Notes: generated by a model from the sequence alone, not told the origin. 64,000 bases of DNA from Mimachlamys varia (GCA_947623455.1 OX392535.1:41130688-41194687); one strand, 5' to 3'; positions 9,401 through 21,406 are shown, counted from the first letter of the stretch. Translations and numbers: made by a program.

Positions 9401-11670
9401 GACAGATCCGAAACGACATCACCACTCTAGAGGTTGCATTTCTCAACCGATTGGTTTGAAACTTTGCATGTGTTCACAAACATCATCCCTTGTACAAGTT
9501 CACGTTTCAACCTGCTGCGGTCAAATTAGATCACCGTTACTATAAATAGAAATTGACAGAAATTTGCACAACACCACTCTACGGGCTGCAATTCTCATCC
9601 ATTTGGCATGAAACTTCACACAAGTGTTCACAAACATCATCTCTTGTACGAGTTCCTGTTTCAACCTGCTGCAGTCAGAAACTAGGTCACCAGATGCAGA
9701 CTGGTTCATAAAAAATTTCTAATCTAATCACTCAGCATTTTCCTTTTCACTTTGTATTTTTAATATTGAAGCGCGAGGGTATTAGTATCGACTGCGATGC
9801 CTTGTTCTCTCAGTTAGCAATTATCAGTATTATGTTATAACCGAAGACTTAGTTAGCAACTATCAGTATTATGTTATTACCAAAGACGTTGCATCTATAT
9901 TTATTAGGAGGGAAAAACAGTGTATCTGGTTTTCTCAGTACAAGGAAGCAGCCATTTCCAGGGTTATGCTAAGATGAATTCGGAGTTCATGTACAAGAAG
10001 GTGCAGGACTCGTGTTTCAACGGACTCGATTACTGCTGTGACGTTGAGTGGATAAAAAGGTTTGTTCTTTTGTATATATGGTGGCACTGTGTCCATAAAT
10101 TGTTGTCAGTCAGTGTGTGGTGCACAGATAGATTACTTCCTGCTGCGAGCTCTCCATGTGGAGAACTGTAAGTTTCCATCCACCATTATAAATTTACTTA
10201 ATCACTGTCAATTTACTTGGACCACTTGAACACTTATCCAATTATTTTCTTTACTAGAGCGAACTTGCCATTCCAAAATACGTCACAGTTGTTGAACCCA
10301 TTGGATGACAACAGGAAGGTACAGACCAGTAGGGATGGGCAGGTAAGATACATCTCGGCTGAGGGTCGATTCATATGACCCTTTACTGTTCCCTATACCC
10401 TCTCCAAAAGTGCAATTCACTTGGTGTAGTTTTATTTGGATTAATCTATGATTCATGAAATTTTATCAACTATGGCTCATTTCATTTTTTGTAAGCATGC
10501 CTTTGACATGAAGATGTGTTTTTCTGAACATCAGGTTGATTTGACTGCAGTTAAACCTGTATTAATGTATTAATCGCCCAAGGGACCAACTGAAATTGGC
10601 TGCTTATAGTAGGTGGCTGCTTAAACCAGGTTCATCAGAAACTCACAGTAAAGAACAAAGTTTTCGTAAATTTATTGCTTCTGGGGAAAAAAATCTAGGT
10701 GACTGCTTATTCAAGGTTCATTATGTAGTGTTTTCCATCGGGTGTACCACAGACTGGTCGTATACTGGATGTAGCTGCTTATTTTAGGTTGCTGTTCAAG
10801 CAGGTTTTACTGTATATTTGAAAGAATTATTACCCCTTACATATTTCCCAATCTAGTAACTAGTCAGATATATCTTGTCCCACAGTCACGGTAGGTTTTA
10901 AAATATTGAGATGAAGCAAACTATCCTTTCTTTGCGACATTGCAATTGAACAAAACTTTTTCATATGCCTTTTTTTTTAATTTTTTTTTTTTTTTTGCAT
11001 TTTTATAGTTAAATCTTTCAATTTGGCATGTGGCGAGCGTATATTTTTGCGCCCTGCGACAAACTCGTTAGATATGTGGTCAGTCATGTTCTGCAGAAGT
11101 GAATATTTCATGTCTGGTAACCAATAAAGAAGGACAATTCTTTGTTGTTAGGAGATTGAGCCACATGTTGGAGAGGCCTTGATCAAATTGTGGGACAAAC
11201 ACTTGGGCCATCAAGGGAAGTCATCACCCTCAGCCAATAACAAACCACACAATGCAGGTAAGAGAGGGGCCTATCAACGTGCAGCTTCCCCTGAAGGACA
11301 TGGCAGCTACCAGTCCATAGGGGGTGATCACACTGACTATTCCTCCCATGGTATTCGTAACTTCTACAACAGACAGGGAGGATACCAGGATCAAGGAAAC
11401 TATGGAGGATACCAGGTCAACGAAGGGTCACATAAAGGTCACAGAGGTCAGGGTCAAAGGGGAAAATCTTCAGGGAGGTCACCGATAAATCAAGGAAATC
11501 CCTTTGATAACTATAGTGGGTACCACACTGGTGGATACCAAGATAATGGGGTAGTCCCCGGAACTGAGTATGGATCGTATGGCTATCACCAGAGAGGGCA
11601 AGGGTCAGGAGGTCATCAGCATGGAGGTCACAGACGAGGAAATCACAATCGATCTGGGAATAGGAGATAG
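6321..11670 (+). CDS. YTHDC2: YTHDC2, 3' half: pre-YTH linker, YTH domain, low-complexity tail
   Basis: Seven exons fit in phase: 6321-6416, 7334-7430, 7773-7859, 8492-8760, 9908-10059, 10258-10342, 11152-11670 (434 aa visible). YTHDC2 is a DEAH-box 3'-5' RNA helicase that binds N6-methyladenosine through a C-terminal YTH domain and acts in meiotic germ-cell RNA control in vertebrates. Diagnostic: LRQKWNSLLLRRMRSP, VLTNEEQ, LQQPAGIGQRPRPM, a Ser-rich linker, then YTH (FFVIKCNN, NKGVWATN, VYLVFSVQGSSHFQGYAKM, DVEWIKR, LLNPLDDNRKVQTSRDGQ, EIEPHVGEALIKLW). Helicase, R3H and ankyrin exons must lie left of the window. The first cage Trp (GVW) is kept, but the second falls on Ser. The tail after the domain is unusually long and rich in Gly, Tyr, Gln and His. 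Confidence 0.9.
7334..7430 (+). CDS. YTHDC2: YTHDC2 exon, LTNEEQ/GIGQRPRPM
   Basis: Acceptor TCTTTCAG, donor GTAAGT. Encodes SVVRTIVNVLTNEEQ and GLQQPAGIGQRPRPM, the hallmark linker of YTHDC2 and the best single identifier of the gene here. Confidence 0.88.
7773..7859 (+). CDS. YTHDC2: YTHDC2 linker exon
   Basis: Acceptor CTTTTGTAG, donor GTGAGT. Encodes a Gly-rich segment followed by FDFVTPPRKNFQFQQ. Both junction phases fit the flanking exons. The linker is poorly conserved in the family. Confidence 0.75.
8188..8476 (+). repeat. 72-bp tandem repeat, about 4 copies
   Basis: Unit GAAATACATGAATAGAAATT, then AAATGCAGCTTAATATATAT and GGTTAGTTGTCACTTTTCTT. The last three copies are nearly identical and the first is degenerate. 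The array ends about 15 bases before the acceptor of the next YTHDC2 exon, so its CTTTTCTTT probably acts as the pyrimidine tract. Confidence 0.85.
8492..8760 (+). CDS. YTHDC2: YTHDC2 exon, Ser-rich linker and start of YTH
   Basis: The acceptor CTACGACAG is weak; it was chosen because it alone fits the phase of both neighbours (269 nt). Encodes a Ser/Thr/Pro linker, then SQPKTFFVIKCNNQNK and NKGVWATNASNNKKINSVFQ. The Trp of GVW is the first aromatic-cage residue. Confidence 0.85.
9200..9705 (+). repeat. imperfect tandem repeat, about 165 bp, about 3 copies
   Basis: Repeated blocks include CAACCTGCTGCRGTCA, ACTATAAATGGAATTTGACA, TTGAAACTT and ACAAACATCATCCCTTGTAC near 9300-9360, 9480-9550 and 9625-9690. 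Intronic; the open frames here are shadows. Confidence 0.65.
9908..10059 (+). CDS. YTHDC2: YTHDC2 exon, YTH core
   Basis: Acceptor TTTATTAG at phase 0, donor GTTTGT. Encodes EGKTVYLVFSVQGSSHFQGY, AKMNSEFMYKKVQDSCFNGL and DYCCDVEWIKR. Human YTHDC2 has Trp1360 exactly 50 residues after Trp1310; the residue at that spacing here is Ser (TCG). Confidence 0.88.
10258..10342 (+). CDS. YTHDC2: YTHDC2 exon, YTH
   Basis: Acceptor TTTACTAG, donor GTAAGA. Encodes ANLPFQNTSQLLNPLDDN and RKVQTSRDGQ, strongly conserved in YTH domains. Confidence 0.87.
10548..10812. mobile_element. MITE with CAGTwAAACCTG ends
   Basis: The left end CAGTTAAACCTGT and right end CAGGTTTTACTG are imperfect inverted repeats, and TA follows the right end. 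About 265 bp, non-coding, with repeated GGCTGCTTA blocks. The ends resemble Tc1/mariner-pogo-derived MITEs. Intronic in YTHDC2. Confidence 0.55.
11152..11670 (+). CDS. YTHDC2: YTHDC2 last coding exon: end of YTH and G/Y/Q/H-rich tail
   Basis: Acceptor TTTGTTGTTAG. EIEPHVGEALIKLWDKHLG closes the YTH domain. About 150 residues of low complexity follow, with GGYQDQGNYGGYQ, RGQGQRGKSSGRS, YHTGGYQDNG and GGHQHGGHRRGNHNRSGNRR, then TAG 11668-11670. Vertebrate YTHDC2 stops soon after the domain, so this RGG/prion-like extension is a lineage feature that could bind RNA or promote condensates. Confidence 0.88.
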   Translation, partial: EIEPHVGEALIKLWDKHLGHQGKSSPSANNKPHNAGKRGAYQRAASPEGHGSYQSIGGDHTDYSSHGIRNFYNRQGGYQDQGNYGGYQVNEGSHKGHRGQGQRGKSSGRSPINQGNPFDNYSGYHTGGYQDNGVVPGTEYGSYGYHQRGQGSGGHQHGGHRRGNHNRSGNRR

Positions 11671-14340
11671 TGTTGTGAGATTCATCCGAGGTTTTATATG
11701 GTGACTACAGCATTAAGTTAGACTTTCTGTATTGAATGTATTTATGAAATACATGTGAAAGTAATTTGAGATTATACAGCTTTATGTCTGATTGTGACGA
11801 TGGGATCAAATTCACATATCAGTTGTTCAGAAGGTGATTAGCTTAATCACTGTTTCAGCCTCTAATAATTTGGTCATTGTATAGAAATCTTGTAATTTTG
11901 ATGTAAATTTTATTCAACTAAAATATTTGCTAAATTAGTAAGTTTAAACTTTATTTTTTTTAAGACAGTTAATGGTTATGCTTTAGAGATATGAAAAAAA
12001 AATGAAATTGCACTTTTCACTGATCAAGCTAATCTCTTATTGAGCAGCTGAGACCTGTTGTCTGAAAGTATGTGATTGTTCTGTGTATTGTCTTGTTTTA
12101 TTGAACCGTTTTCTTTGAAATATAAATGAAAAGTCCATATTAACCAATTTCTAATGAAAAGTATTAAAAATGTTAATCAGAGTGGAGTAAACAGTTACAT
12201 GACATAATTCAAAATGATGGAATAACTTGTACACTGTATAAATAAAAAATTCCTTTGAAAGTGTGAGTTTCTTTCAAGAAATCAGGTTCTGGTGTGTCTT
12301 ATAAAGACTAATGCATTACCTGGAACATTGTTTTATTAGAAAAAAACATGATGTAGCATCGAGAATGAATGAGAACTCTTATGTTTATAAATGGTCATAT
12401 AAAGAGACTGATATTGTTATGTCAATACATGTGTAAAAAAAAAATCAGTATGTTTTCCTTAAAAAAACTTTCATTGACACATGGGCAAACTGAAGTTAGA
12501 AAAAAATGAATTTGAAAATAAAGAAAACAGTAAAATGGAAAGACATGAAATGGAAATTAGCCTGCAGTGACTATTTCGCAATAAAATGTAAACAAAATGG
12601 TTGTATTCAAACCTTTTTCTGAAGGTGACAAGAACATTTTTTGTATAAATAGACCCTTGGTTACATAGGTCTTTTAAAGATTTTGTAAGTTATATTTAAA
12701 ATTGTAGCAGCTTTCAAGTATTAGGATTAGGCAGATACATTGTATGATAGTCTTCTTCACTGTTCAGATACAACTGTATGTTTGGTTGTTATCATAAATC
12801 AGTGTGTTAAATTCACAGCTTAAATTAGAATTGTGTCAAGTTTGTATGTTTGATTTGTCACAAATTTATTTTTGTGCAGCTGAGATTTTTATGTGAGGAA
12901 GCGACCATGTTATCTTAATATTTGACTGCAATGCTTCTTGCATGTCTTGTTACTGTATATGGTGAGAGTGGGGAGATAGTCAGATGAGGTGTTAATTTAA
13001 GATAGTGGGAACAGGGGAAAGGAAAGACATAAAATATCACATTTGTCAATATCTCGCACATTTTTACCCATGTAATGTTTTGTTTTTGAAGTGGTTTCCG
13101 TCCATCCATTATACTTTCCATACCATGTGGTTCCCTTCAGCCATCTGTACAGTATAACTCATTAATTTGATGGAGTCAAAATTTTACAAGATATCAATAA
13201 GTGTTCCATATCTCGATTGTTTTTATTTTTATTCCTTGGTACTTACTGCCATTAATTTTATTATGTCAACTATTTTGCAGAGTTTAAAATATTGATTGTG
13301 TTCACAATGCGAATGTAACCTCGAACTCTTGATAATAATAATGTTATCATTAAACTATATATTTGTAAGCTTAATTAATGAGGACGTACTGGGGTGGTAT
13401 TTAGGATCATGTTCTAATTGACCTACAATACTAAACCTACATTCACTAGGAGTTCACGGGAATGTGTATGTGAGCAATACCCATAAACCAAGTTCATTTT
13501 GCAGCTACTAACTTACGCAATTTCTGCATCACAACAAGTTCACAGCTATAAACTTTTATATATTAGCGAAATATGTCATACAAATATAACCGGTACACTA
13601 TATCTTATATAAAGTGAGTCATATACTCATCATAATTCACAGTGGTTAACTTTCGCGAACTTATCTTTTATTGTAAAATTAGTAAGTAATTAAATAACAC
13701 TTTAAAGAAACTTGGTTTACTGTACTATAAAGTTGCTGATAGACCAGTGGTCTAACTACCTGACCACTCCGTTAAACTTACCCTACCCTTATATATATTG
13801 CTTATTAGATCAGTCTTTCTAATGCAATCCTGTTTTAAATTATTTTTATGCAGATTGTGTAGAAAGGAGATTCTCATCATCTTCTTAGATAGTTGTTAAT
13901 GACATGTAATATACATTATAGATAGTTACCTGAAAAATTGGTGCCATGAAAATATACATCCATTCGAGATATTGAATGAGTTAAAATATTGCAAAACCTT
14001 CAGTGAGCAGATAATTATACGTCAGGCCCGATATTATACGTTGGGCAGATTGCCTCTTGTTAATGCATAGCGTTGTTGTATAAAAGGTATCTTACTCCTT
14101 GTGATTCCTTGCTTTGATGCATGCATATGTTATGCAAGGAAATAAAGTTGTTGTATTACAGAAATTGTTGTGTTCTCTTTTTGTATTGCCAAATGGGTAT
14201 ACTTGGGCAAGACTTGAGAAGAGGATATATTGAGTTAATAAAGAACAATGCTTTTGTCATATTTCTAACTAAATTTGAGAAAGGAGAGAAAAAATTCTCA
14301 TTGCATAACAAAATGAAGAATACACTACTGTCGTAACATA
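11671..14340 (+). other. YTHDC2 3'UTR and intergenic DNA
   Basis: AT-rich with no supported exon. Possible polyadenylation signals AATAAA lie at 12241-12246 and 12517-12522. No transcript end can be fixed from sequence alone, and I see no other gene to 14340. Confidence 0.5.
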
Positions 14341-14342
14341 CG

Positions 14343-15373
14343 AAGTCTCAGTTGACCTATTGCAATCGCCTTTTGTTTGGCCGGCGTGCGTCGTCCGTCG
14401 TGCGTTGTAAACAATTTACATTTTCAGCTTCTTCTCAAAAACCGCTGAACTAAATTCAATGAAATTTTACAGGAAGCTTCCATGGCTGAGGGTGAACCAA
14501 AATTGTGAATTATATGGTCCCCACCCCCCAGGGGCTTGCGGGGCTGGGCCAAAAATGGTAAAATTGACTAAAACTTCAAAAATCTTCTCCTCTACTCTCA
14601 GATATGGTAGAATCAAATACTCTTCATAGATAGAAGGGTCTTAAGGTGCTTTACCAAAATTGTGAATTTCATGACCCTGGGGTCTCATGTTTGCCCTTGG
14701 GGAGGGGGGTAAACTTTACTATAGTTTATATAGGGAAATCACATTTTTGACTATTATTTGTTGGATTTGTATTGGAATTCATTCTTACTTGTATCAAATT
14801 ATCAGCATGGGATGACACTTTGATGGTATGTACATGTTGGCCCTAGTTGACCCCCAGGGGCTGGTGGGCGGGGCCAAAAAGGGTCAAATTTACAAAAATT
14901 TCAAAAATCTTCTTCTCTACTCTCAGATATGGTAGAATCAAATTCTCTTCATAGATGGAAGGGTCTTAAGGTGCTTTACCAAAATTGTGAATTTCATGAC
15001 TCTGGGGTCTTGCATCTCCCCCTGTGGAGGGGGTTAAGTTTACTATAGTATATTGGCAGAGAAAAAAAAAATTTTTTGCATTATTTGTTTAATTGCCATA
15101 AGAAATGATGCAAATTTGGTTGAAATTATCAATATGACATGACTTTTGAGTAGTACGCACATATTGACACTGACTGACCCCCAGGTGCCTGAGGGGTGGG
15201 GCCTAAAAGGGTCAAATTGACATAATTTCAAAAATTCATTTTTTCCACTCCCAGATATGCTACAATGTATTGTTGCTACAATGTATTGTTATAAATATTC
15301 ATCTCAACATTCCCATATTTCTCTTTCATGTCAAACATCAGGTGACTGTTAAGGCCCATGGGCCTCTTGTAGT
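14343..15373 (+). mobile_element. 1-kb interspersed repeat, copy A (5' truncated)
   Basis: Direct copy of the element at 17033-18061. It starts at GAAGTCTCAGTTGACC and ends in the palindrome AGGCCCATGGGCCT plus CTTGT. Differs from copy B by an extra TGCTACAATGTATTGT near 15260 and by substitutions. Contains two internal near-repeats (TTCAAAAATCTTCT, ATATGGTAGAATCAAA). No protein. Confidence 0.8.
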
Positions 15374-17032
15374 TTAATAGCCATCAAATATTCCTGTAAA
15401 TCCCTGCTAGTCATGAACCACAAAGCAAAGTTTGGCCAGAAACATCTTTGGGTGAAGAGGATTCAATTTTGTATAAATGGTGGGTCTTGTAACCTCCAGG
15501 ACCTAATGGGCAGGGCTCAATCAAGAAAATTTACTAAATTCTTAAAAATCATTATTCTTCCAAGTATGACAGGATTTTGATTGTCCAAATTTATAGTCTG
15601 AAGCATTCTTTGGTGAAAGGGAATACATTTTATATAGTGTGTCTGACACCCCTCCCCCCTGTGGCCTTAGGAGTGGGGAGCTGGTCTGAATCATCTTTGT
15701 GGGTAGCGGAATCAAATTTTTTTTGTCGCCTTCGACGGATGTCGGAAAGGCGTCACATAGGTGTTACTTTTCCGACGGTATCATCAATTTTAATGTTTTG
15801 TGTTTAGCTCTGCTTTTGACAAAGCTAGCTCAACAAAACCTCATCAATTATGTATCATAGCATGGGTAGTAGAGCCTACTGCATTTCATTGATTCCTGCA
15901 TTTTTTGGGTAAAAATATCAAATTTCTGGACTTAAAAAAAAAATCAATGTTAAAGTTTTGTGTTTAGCTCTTGTTTATTTGCTGTTTCTGACAAAGTATA
16001 AATATTAGAGCAATCAAATTTGGGTTATATGATTATCATGGAATGTTTACCTGAATACATTACACTCTTTACTAGTATTTCAACAATTTTTGTATTTTTG
16101 GGGTAAAAACCTCAAATCTGGACTTTGAAGCAAAAAAGAATATTTCTCACAAAATATGAAAACTATAAAACAGCCAAACTTAGGGTATAGGTGTATTGTG
16201 GGATATATACCTGCATGTATTACACTTGTTCCTAGCATTTCAACTACGTATTGTTGTAATTTTGGGCTAAAAACCTCCAAATTCTGGACTAAGAAGAAAA
16301 ATCATGTTTCGCACAAAGTATGAAAACTAGAGCAGCCAAACTTGGATTATAGGTTTATTGTGGGATATGTAAAATGCATATAGCGACAAAGTGGCTGGGG
16401 GGTTGGGGGCACATAATTATGCGTAATTCTTGTGTTTAATGGTAGCACTGACCAGTTGAGGGGCGGGGCCCAATGGAGAAAATATAGTCCTTCAAAAATC
16501 CTTTTGAACAAATAGCATGAGCCATATTTAGTGTGAAGCATCCTTGGGTGACGGGGAATCAACTTTGTATAAATGGTGGATCAGGATATTAGGGACATAG
16601 AAATTCTATGAAATCCTACTTTTCCTGAAAGAATAACAGGAAATTGTCCTCATCAAGTGTGAAGCACCCCATTGAGTAAAGATGATTCAATTTTGTTTGA
16701 ATCTTTGGACCGACCTTCCAGGGACCAAAGGGGTGGAGCCAATATTGGAAAAAATAAATTATTTAAAATCAAGATATTGGAACTGAACACAAAATAACAA
16801 AAATATTAATTGGACCAAAAAAGAAGCACCCTTACCCCCAATTTTTATGGCGGTTCAGAAACAGAAACCCATTTTCCTTTATCCGCTTAATATTTTAGAA
16901 AGTTTGATAGGAGAACTTGTCATGTTAGGCATTAAATCAGATATATAGCATGCAGCTTGCTGGGGTGTTCATTAATGGGCTACAAAATTTGTTTCAATGT
17001 GTAACCTTGACCCACTGTCAAGATTTATTAGG
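15374..17032. repeat. repetitive DNA between the two 1-kb copies
   Basis: Holds further diverged blocks (for example TTTTTGGGGTAAAAACCTCA and the like around 15900, 16095 and 16265, spaced about 170 bp) and a palindromic GTCGGAAAGGCGTCACATAG segment. No gene seen. Confidence 0.5.
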
Positions 17033-18061
17033 TCACCTGAGATGAAGTCTCAGTTGACCTATTGCAATCGCCTTTTGTCTGGCGTTGCCGTCGTGTGTCG
17101 TCCGTCGTGCGTCGTAAACAATTTACATTTTCAACTTCTTCTCAAAAACCGCTGAACTAAATTCAATGAAATTTTACAGGAAACTTCCATGGCTGAGGGT
17201 GAACCAAAATTGTGAATTATATGGTCCCCATCCCCCAGGGGCATGCGGGGCGGGGCCAAAAAGGGTAAAATTGACTAAAACTTCAAAAATCTTCTCCTCT
17301 ACTCTCAGATATGGTAGAATCAAATACTCTTCATAGATAGAAGGGTCTTAAGGTGCTTTACCAAAATTGTGAATTTCATGACCCTGGGGTCTCACGTTTG
17401 TCCCTGGGGAGGGGGTAAACTTTACTATAGTGTATAAAGGGAAATCACATTTTTGACTATTATTTGTTGGATTTGTATTGGAATTCATTCTAACTTGTAT
17501 CAAATTATCAGCATGGGATGACACTTTGATGGTATGTACATGTTGGCCCTAGTTGACCCCCAGGGGCTGGAGGGCGGGGCCAAAAAGGGTCAAATTGACA
17601 AAAATTTCAAAAATCTTCTTCTCTTCTCCCAGATATGCTGGAATCAAATACTCTTCATAGATGGATTGGTTTTAAGGTTCTTTACCAAAATTGTGAATTT
17701 CATGACTCTGGGGTCTTGCATCTCCCCCTGTGGAGGGGGTTAAGTTTACTATAGTATATTGGCAGAGAAAAAAACATTTTTTTTGCATTATTTGTTTAAT
17801 TGCCATAAGAAATGATGCAAATTTGGTTGAAATTATCAATATGACATGACTTTTGAGTAGTACGCACATATTGACACTGACTGACCCCCAGGTGCCTGAG
17901 GGGTGGGGCCTAAAAGGGTCAAATTGACATAATTTCAAAAATTCATTTTTTCCACTCCCAGATATGCTACAATGTATTGTTATAAATATTCATCTCAACA
18001 TTCCCATATTTCTCTTTCATGTCAAACATCAGGTGACCGTTAAGGCCCATGGGCCTCTTGT
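17033..18061 (+). mobile_element. 1-kb interspersed repeat, copy B (full length)
   Basis: Left end AGGTCACCTGAGATGAAGTC folds into a hairpin with CTCAGTTGACC. The right end has TCAGGTGACC (inverted to the left GGTCACCTGA), then the perfect palindrome AGGCCCATGGGCCT and CTTGTTA. Non-coding; element class uncertain. It splits an older repeat (CTTGACCCACTGTCAAG before it and GGGTCAAATGTG after it), so it is a nested insertion. Confidence 0.8.
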
Positions 18062-19556
18062 TAATTAAAGGGTCAAATGTGTTTAAAATCTTCAAACAAC
18101 TTCTCAGTAACCAAAATGTCCAAGATACTGATATTGTGCCTGTAGTATATTGCTAAGATGTGGGTATCAATTTTTTTAAATGGATGAGCTTGACCCACAA
18201 GATCACAGTTAACATCCCATCAATGAAAATTAACTATAAACCAGAAGGACATCTGGCATTTTGTCTTGTAACATTTTCTTTGGTAATTTTTATGTGTATA
18301 GTAGTCTTGTAATCAGTGTAATTTGATAATTGTGTCAATAAACTTCTCCAAACTGACAGTTTTGTCTTAAAGATAAAATACTTCTTGAAGCTCAAATGTA
18401 CAGTTTACAGATGTCTAATTGCAAATTTTCAAAAGTAATCTCATTTAACTGTAATTAAATGTTGCGCTTCTAAATCCCCCCAAATTAATTCTCTGCTATT
18501 CAAAGAGAATTAAGATGTGGTATTGATGGTAAACGTTTCATCACTCGCACAGCATCAGATACAAATGATCACATAGAACTATTAGGTAATCAATAAGTTG
18601 CTCCATTGCATGTAACAGTGACCAAGCCATGTGCTATCTCCATGCCATGCTGATAAGTAAATGCAGGCATTAGCCTAGTTGCTGAAGGGTTTCTATAAGC
18701 CAGACTGTGTGAATGTGTGTGTATACTCTAATTGACCCTGTTATAGCTAATTGACAGGGGAGTTTCCTTACACTTCAAATTCAAAGTACTTTGTCTCCAT
18801 CACCAGCACAATGCAAAGAAGATGTGGAAAGTGATTTTAATTCATACCATAGATGGTGCCATCATTTTGAATTAAATATTTGTATTCTGGACACAAAAGT
18901 TACTTTAAGAGCAAGATAATCAATCGGTCTAATTGACAAAAAGGATTTCCTTGCACTTGACTTTTTCTATGTTTGGAGTGGCACACAGAAGACATGGCTC
19001 TGTTACAGCCTCCTGACATCACCACAGCGTAGCTATATAGCAGGGGGTCGAAAAAAATGGACTTGGAGTTTTGATAAAGTAAGTAAACTTTCCTTCATAT
19101 CTTTATTTAAAATTTGTTCCCATCCAATGGTTCTATGGCAGTTATCTATTACAGATTGATAATTGAGGATGAAGATGACGATCAGTTCAAGATATATGTA
19201 GACTTCGTGGTGTTGGTATTGCTCTCAGACCAACATTTACGTACCACACACAAATGATAAAAAAAACTGCAGTTTGCTTCATTAGAACCCTTATCATGTT
19301 TTGAATAATTTACATGCAGGGCTTATCTCCTTCATTTTGAAATACAGGCCTTTTGTTGATTTTTCCTACAGTTTGGAAATTTACTTTGAGAAGTCCTTTG
19401 GAGAAAGTGACTATTTTTCGTTCTGTTAATAGGTTATTTTAACAGGGGAAAAGGGATGAATTATTGGTATCAACAGGCTTCCTATTTCAAAATAGATTTT
19501 TCTTTGTGGATACACCCCCTTGCAAATACCACACTTATAATATTATTTTACGTTAT

Positions 19557-19642
19557 TTTATCACCTCTGAAGATACATTTGAACTCTTCCAATTCAAAGG
19601 TTGGAATAGTCCATTATGATATTTCTGGGGTGAATGAGTTAA
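19557..19642. mobile_element. short TTAA-flanked hairpin MITE, copy 1
   Basis: Ends resemble TCACCTCTGAAGA and CTGGGGTGAATGAG followed by TTAA. Shares TTTGAACTCTTCCAATTCAA and GGTTGGAATAGT with copies at 21315, 37692 and 38452. Confidence 0.6.
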
Positions 19643-20934
19643 ACTGTCATTTCACACATGACTGATTTCATTAAAATTAATCTTCTATTATGTCATTGTT
19701 AACCTTTTACCACTCAATGCATGGCAGTCTCCTGACATTACGGGTTGAAAACTTAAGGGAAGAGTTGATAAACTTCCAGAACACCGTGTTTAACCCAACT
19801 TTTGCTCCATCAAATATGATATTATTGCCACTTATCAATTCAATGTAACAAGATTCTTTTCATTAAATTGAGGATGTGTACTAGCTGTATTGCCGTAATT
19901 AGCCCCTTCCCCTATAAGCACCTCCCCCCCCCACACCTTCTGTGAAGGTATTGAAATTTCTTTTTATTAGTGCCCCTACAAAACTAAATGATTCTATATT
20001 ACAGTATGGTAAAACTCACTGCGCATGTTTACAAGGAAAAGAACTACCGATATTGATATACCAGGGTAAGTGTACAAATTGTCTGAAATTGATGACAACG
20101 TTGTCGCATATCAGTCAGTACTACCCAGTCTGGTCACAATGCATTGTACTCCTTGACTTTATAAAAATTACATTTTTCGTCCAGATCTTAGATTTGTTAT
20201 CCAACTAAGCACCTCATTTGGAACCAATTTTCTAGGCGCCCTGGCCGGAAGCTAAATATGGCAAATACAGTACCTGGGTGTATTGTCTCCAGTACAATGC
20301 TCCAATGCTATGACAAGTTTGTTTCTAGTCTTTATTTTGATATTTGAAAAAAAAACACAAAATCATGACATAGTACTTTTGAGATAATTTTTTGTCTTTT
20401 AAAATTTGATATTAACGTTATTATCTTTTAGAAAGAAAATGTTAAAGGTTTCTTGAGTCAAGCTCTTTATTTTTTAAAAGAGATTCGGGTCTCAACATTA
20501 AGTTGCATGCATGTATCATGTAACCTGAAATAAAATTGTTAAGGTAGGGTTTGCCATTAGAACATGTTAAACCAAAAACTGTGTCTTTATCTTATCTGTA
20601 TAAGATGTTCTACATGGGAAAGCTGACAGGGTCAGTGGCTGGATGCTGGGGGTCACGGGGAGGGGTGAGAGTCTGTACTGATAATGATACATCAACACAC
20701 TATACTGTACTGCTACACATGTACGTGACTGTATATATATAAATCATGGAATCCAAGGTAAGCAGTTCTAGATCTGATACTTATTTATATGTATAAATTA
20801 ACAAATAGATTTTGACAATGGAATTTGTCATTTTCTATTCCCCGCAAATATTCTTTAATGGCTTACTGTTCTTACCATTTAGCATCATTTCTATATAGTG
20901 GTAGTGCATGTAAAAGTGTCCTAACCACTTAAAA

Positions 20935-21140
20935 ATATAAACTTTATTTATTTTACAACAATTATGAAACAAGCTATACAACTTATATTAATCACTCTTG
21001 TTGGCCCGGATGTTAGCGCGCGAGGGGTCTTATTGTGGGAGGAAACTGGAGTACCGGGAGAAAACCCACGCGGTCGGGCAGGTGACCCCATACCTTTTCA
21101 CGTCCGATCGGGGAATCGAACCCTGGCCTGAACCACTTAG
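20935..21140 (-). mobile_element. family-1 SINE, truncated
   Basis: Reverse copy: B box GGGTTCGATTCCCCGATCGG, then ACGTGAAAAGG, GGTTTTCTCCCGGTACTCC, GGGCCAACAAGAGTG and the tail. The A-box end is missing. Confidence 0.65.
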
Positions 21141-21314
21141 TCTTAAGCAAGAATGGAAGTCATACATTGTACATTATTTTTTGTTCTTTAAAGGATAATA
21201 ATAAAAATTCAATCGAAGTCATTGATCTGCCCATTCTTTGTATCAAAGATAATGACATCTACTTTTATTTCAGCAGGTGGGCAGGCAGCTCCCACTTTAA
21301 TTTTCACGTGACCA

Positions 21315-21406
21315 TTAAAACACATATTCTCCTAAAGACGCATTGAATTCTCCAAATTTAAAGGTTGGAAAAGTTCATTATGAAATTTCAGGGGTGAATT
21401 AGTCAA
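21315..21406. mobile_element. TTAA-type MITE, copy 2 (diverged)
   Basis: Contains CTAAAGACGCATTGAATTCT, AAGGTTGGAAAAGTTCATTA and CAGGGGTGAATTAG, matching the 19557 family. Confidence 0.5.

Noticed and set aside
9166..9709. Several 60-70 codon minus-strand frames
   Set aside because: Shadows of the 165-bp repeat; the similar peptides reflect repeat copies, with no splice or family support.
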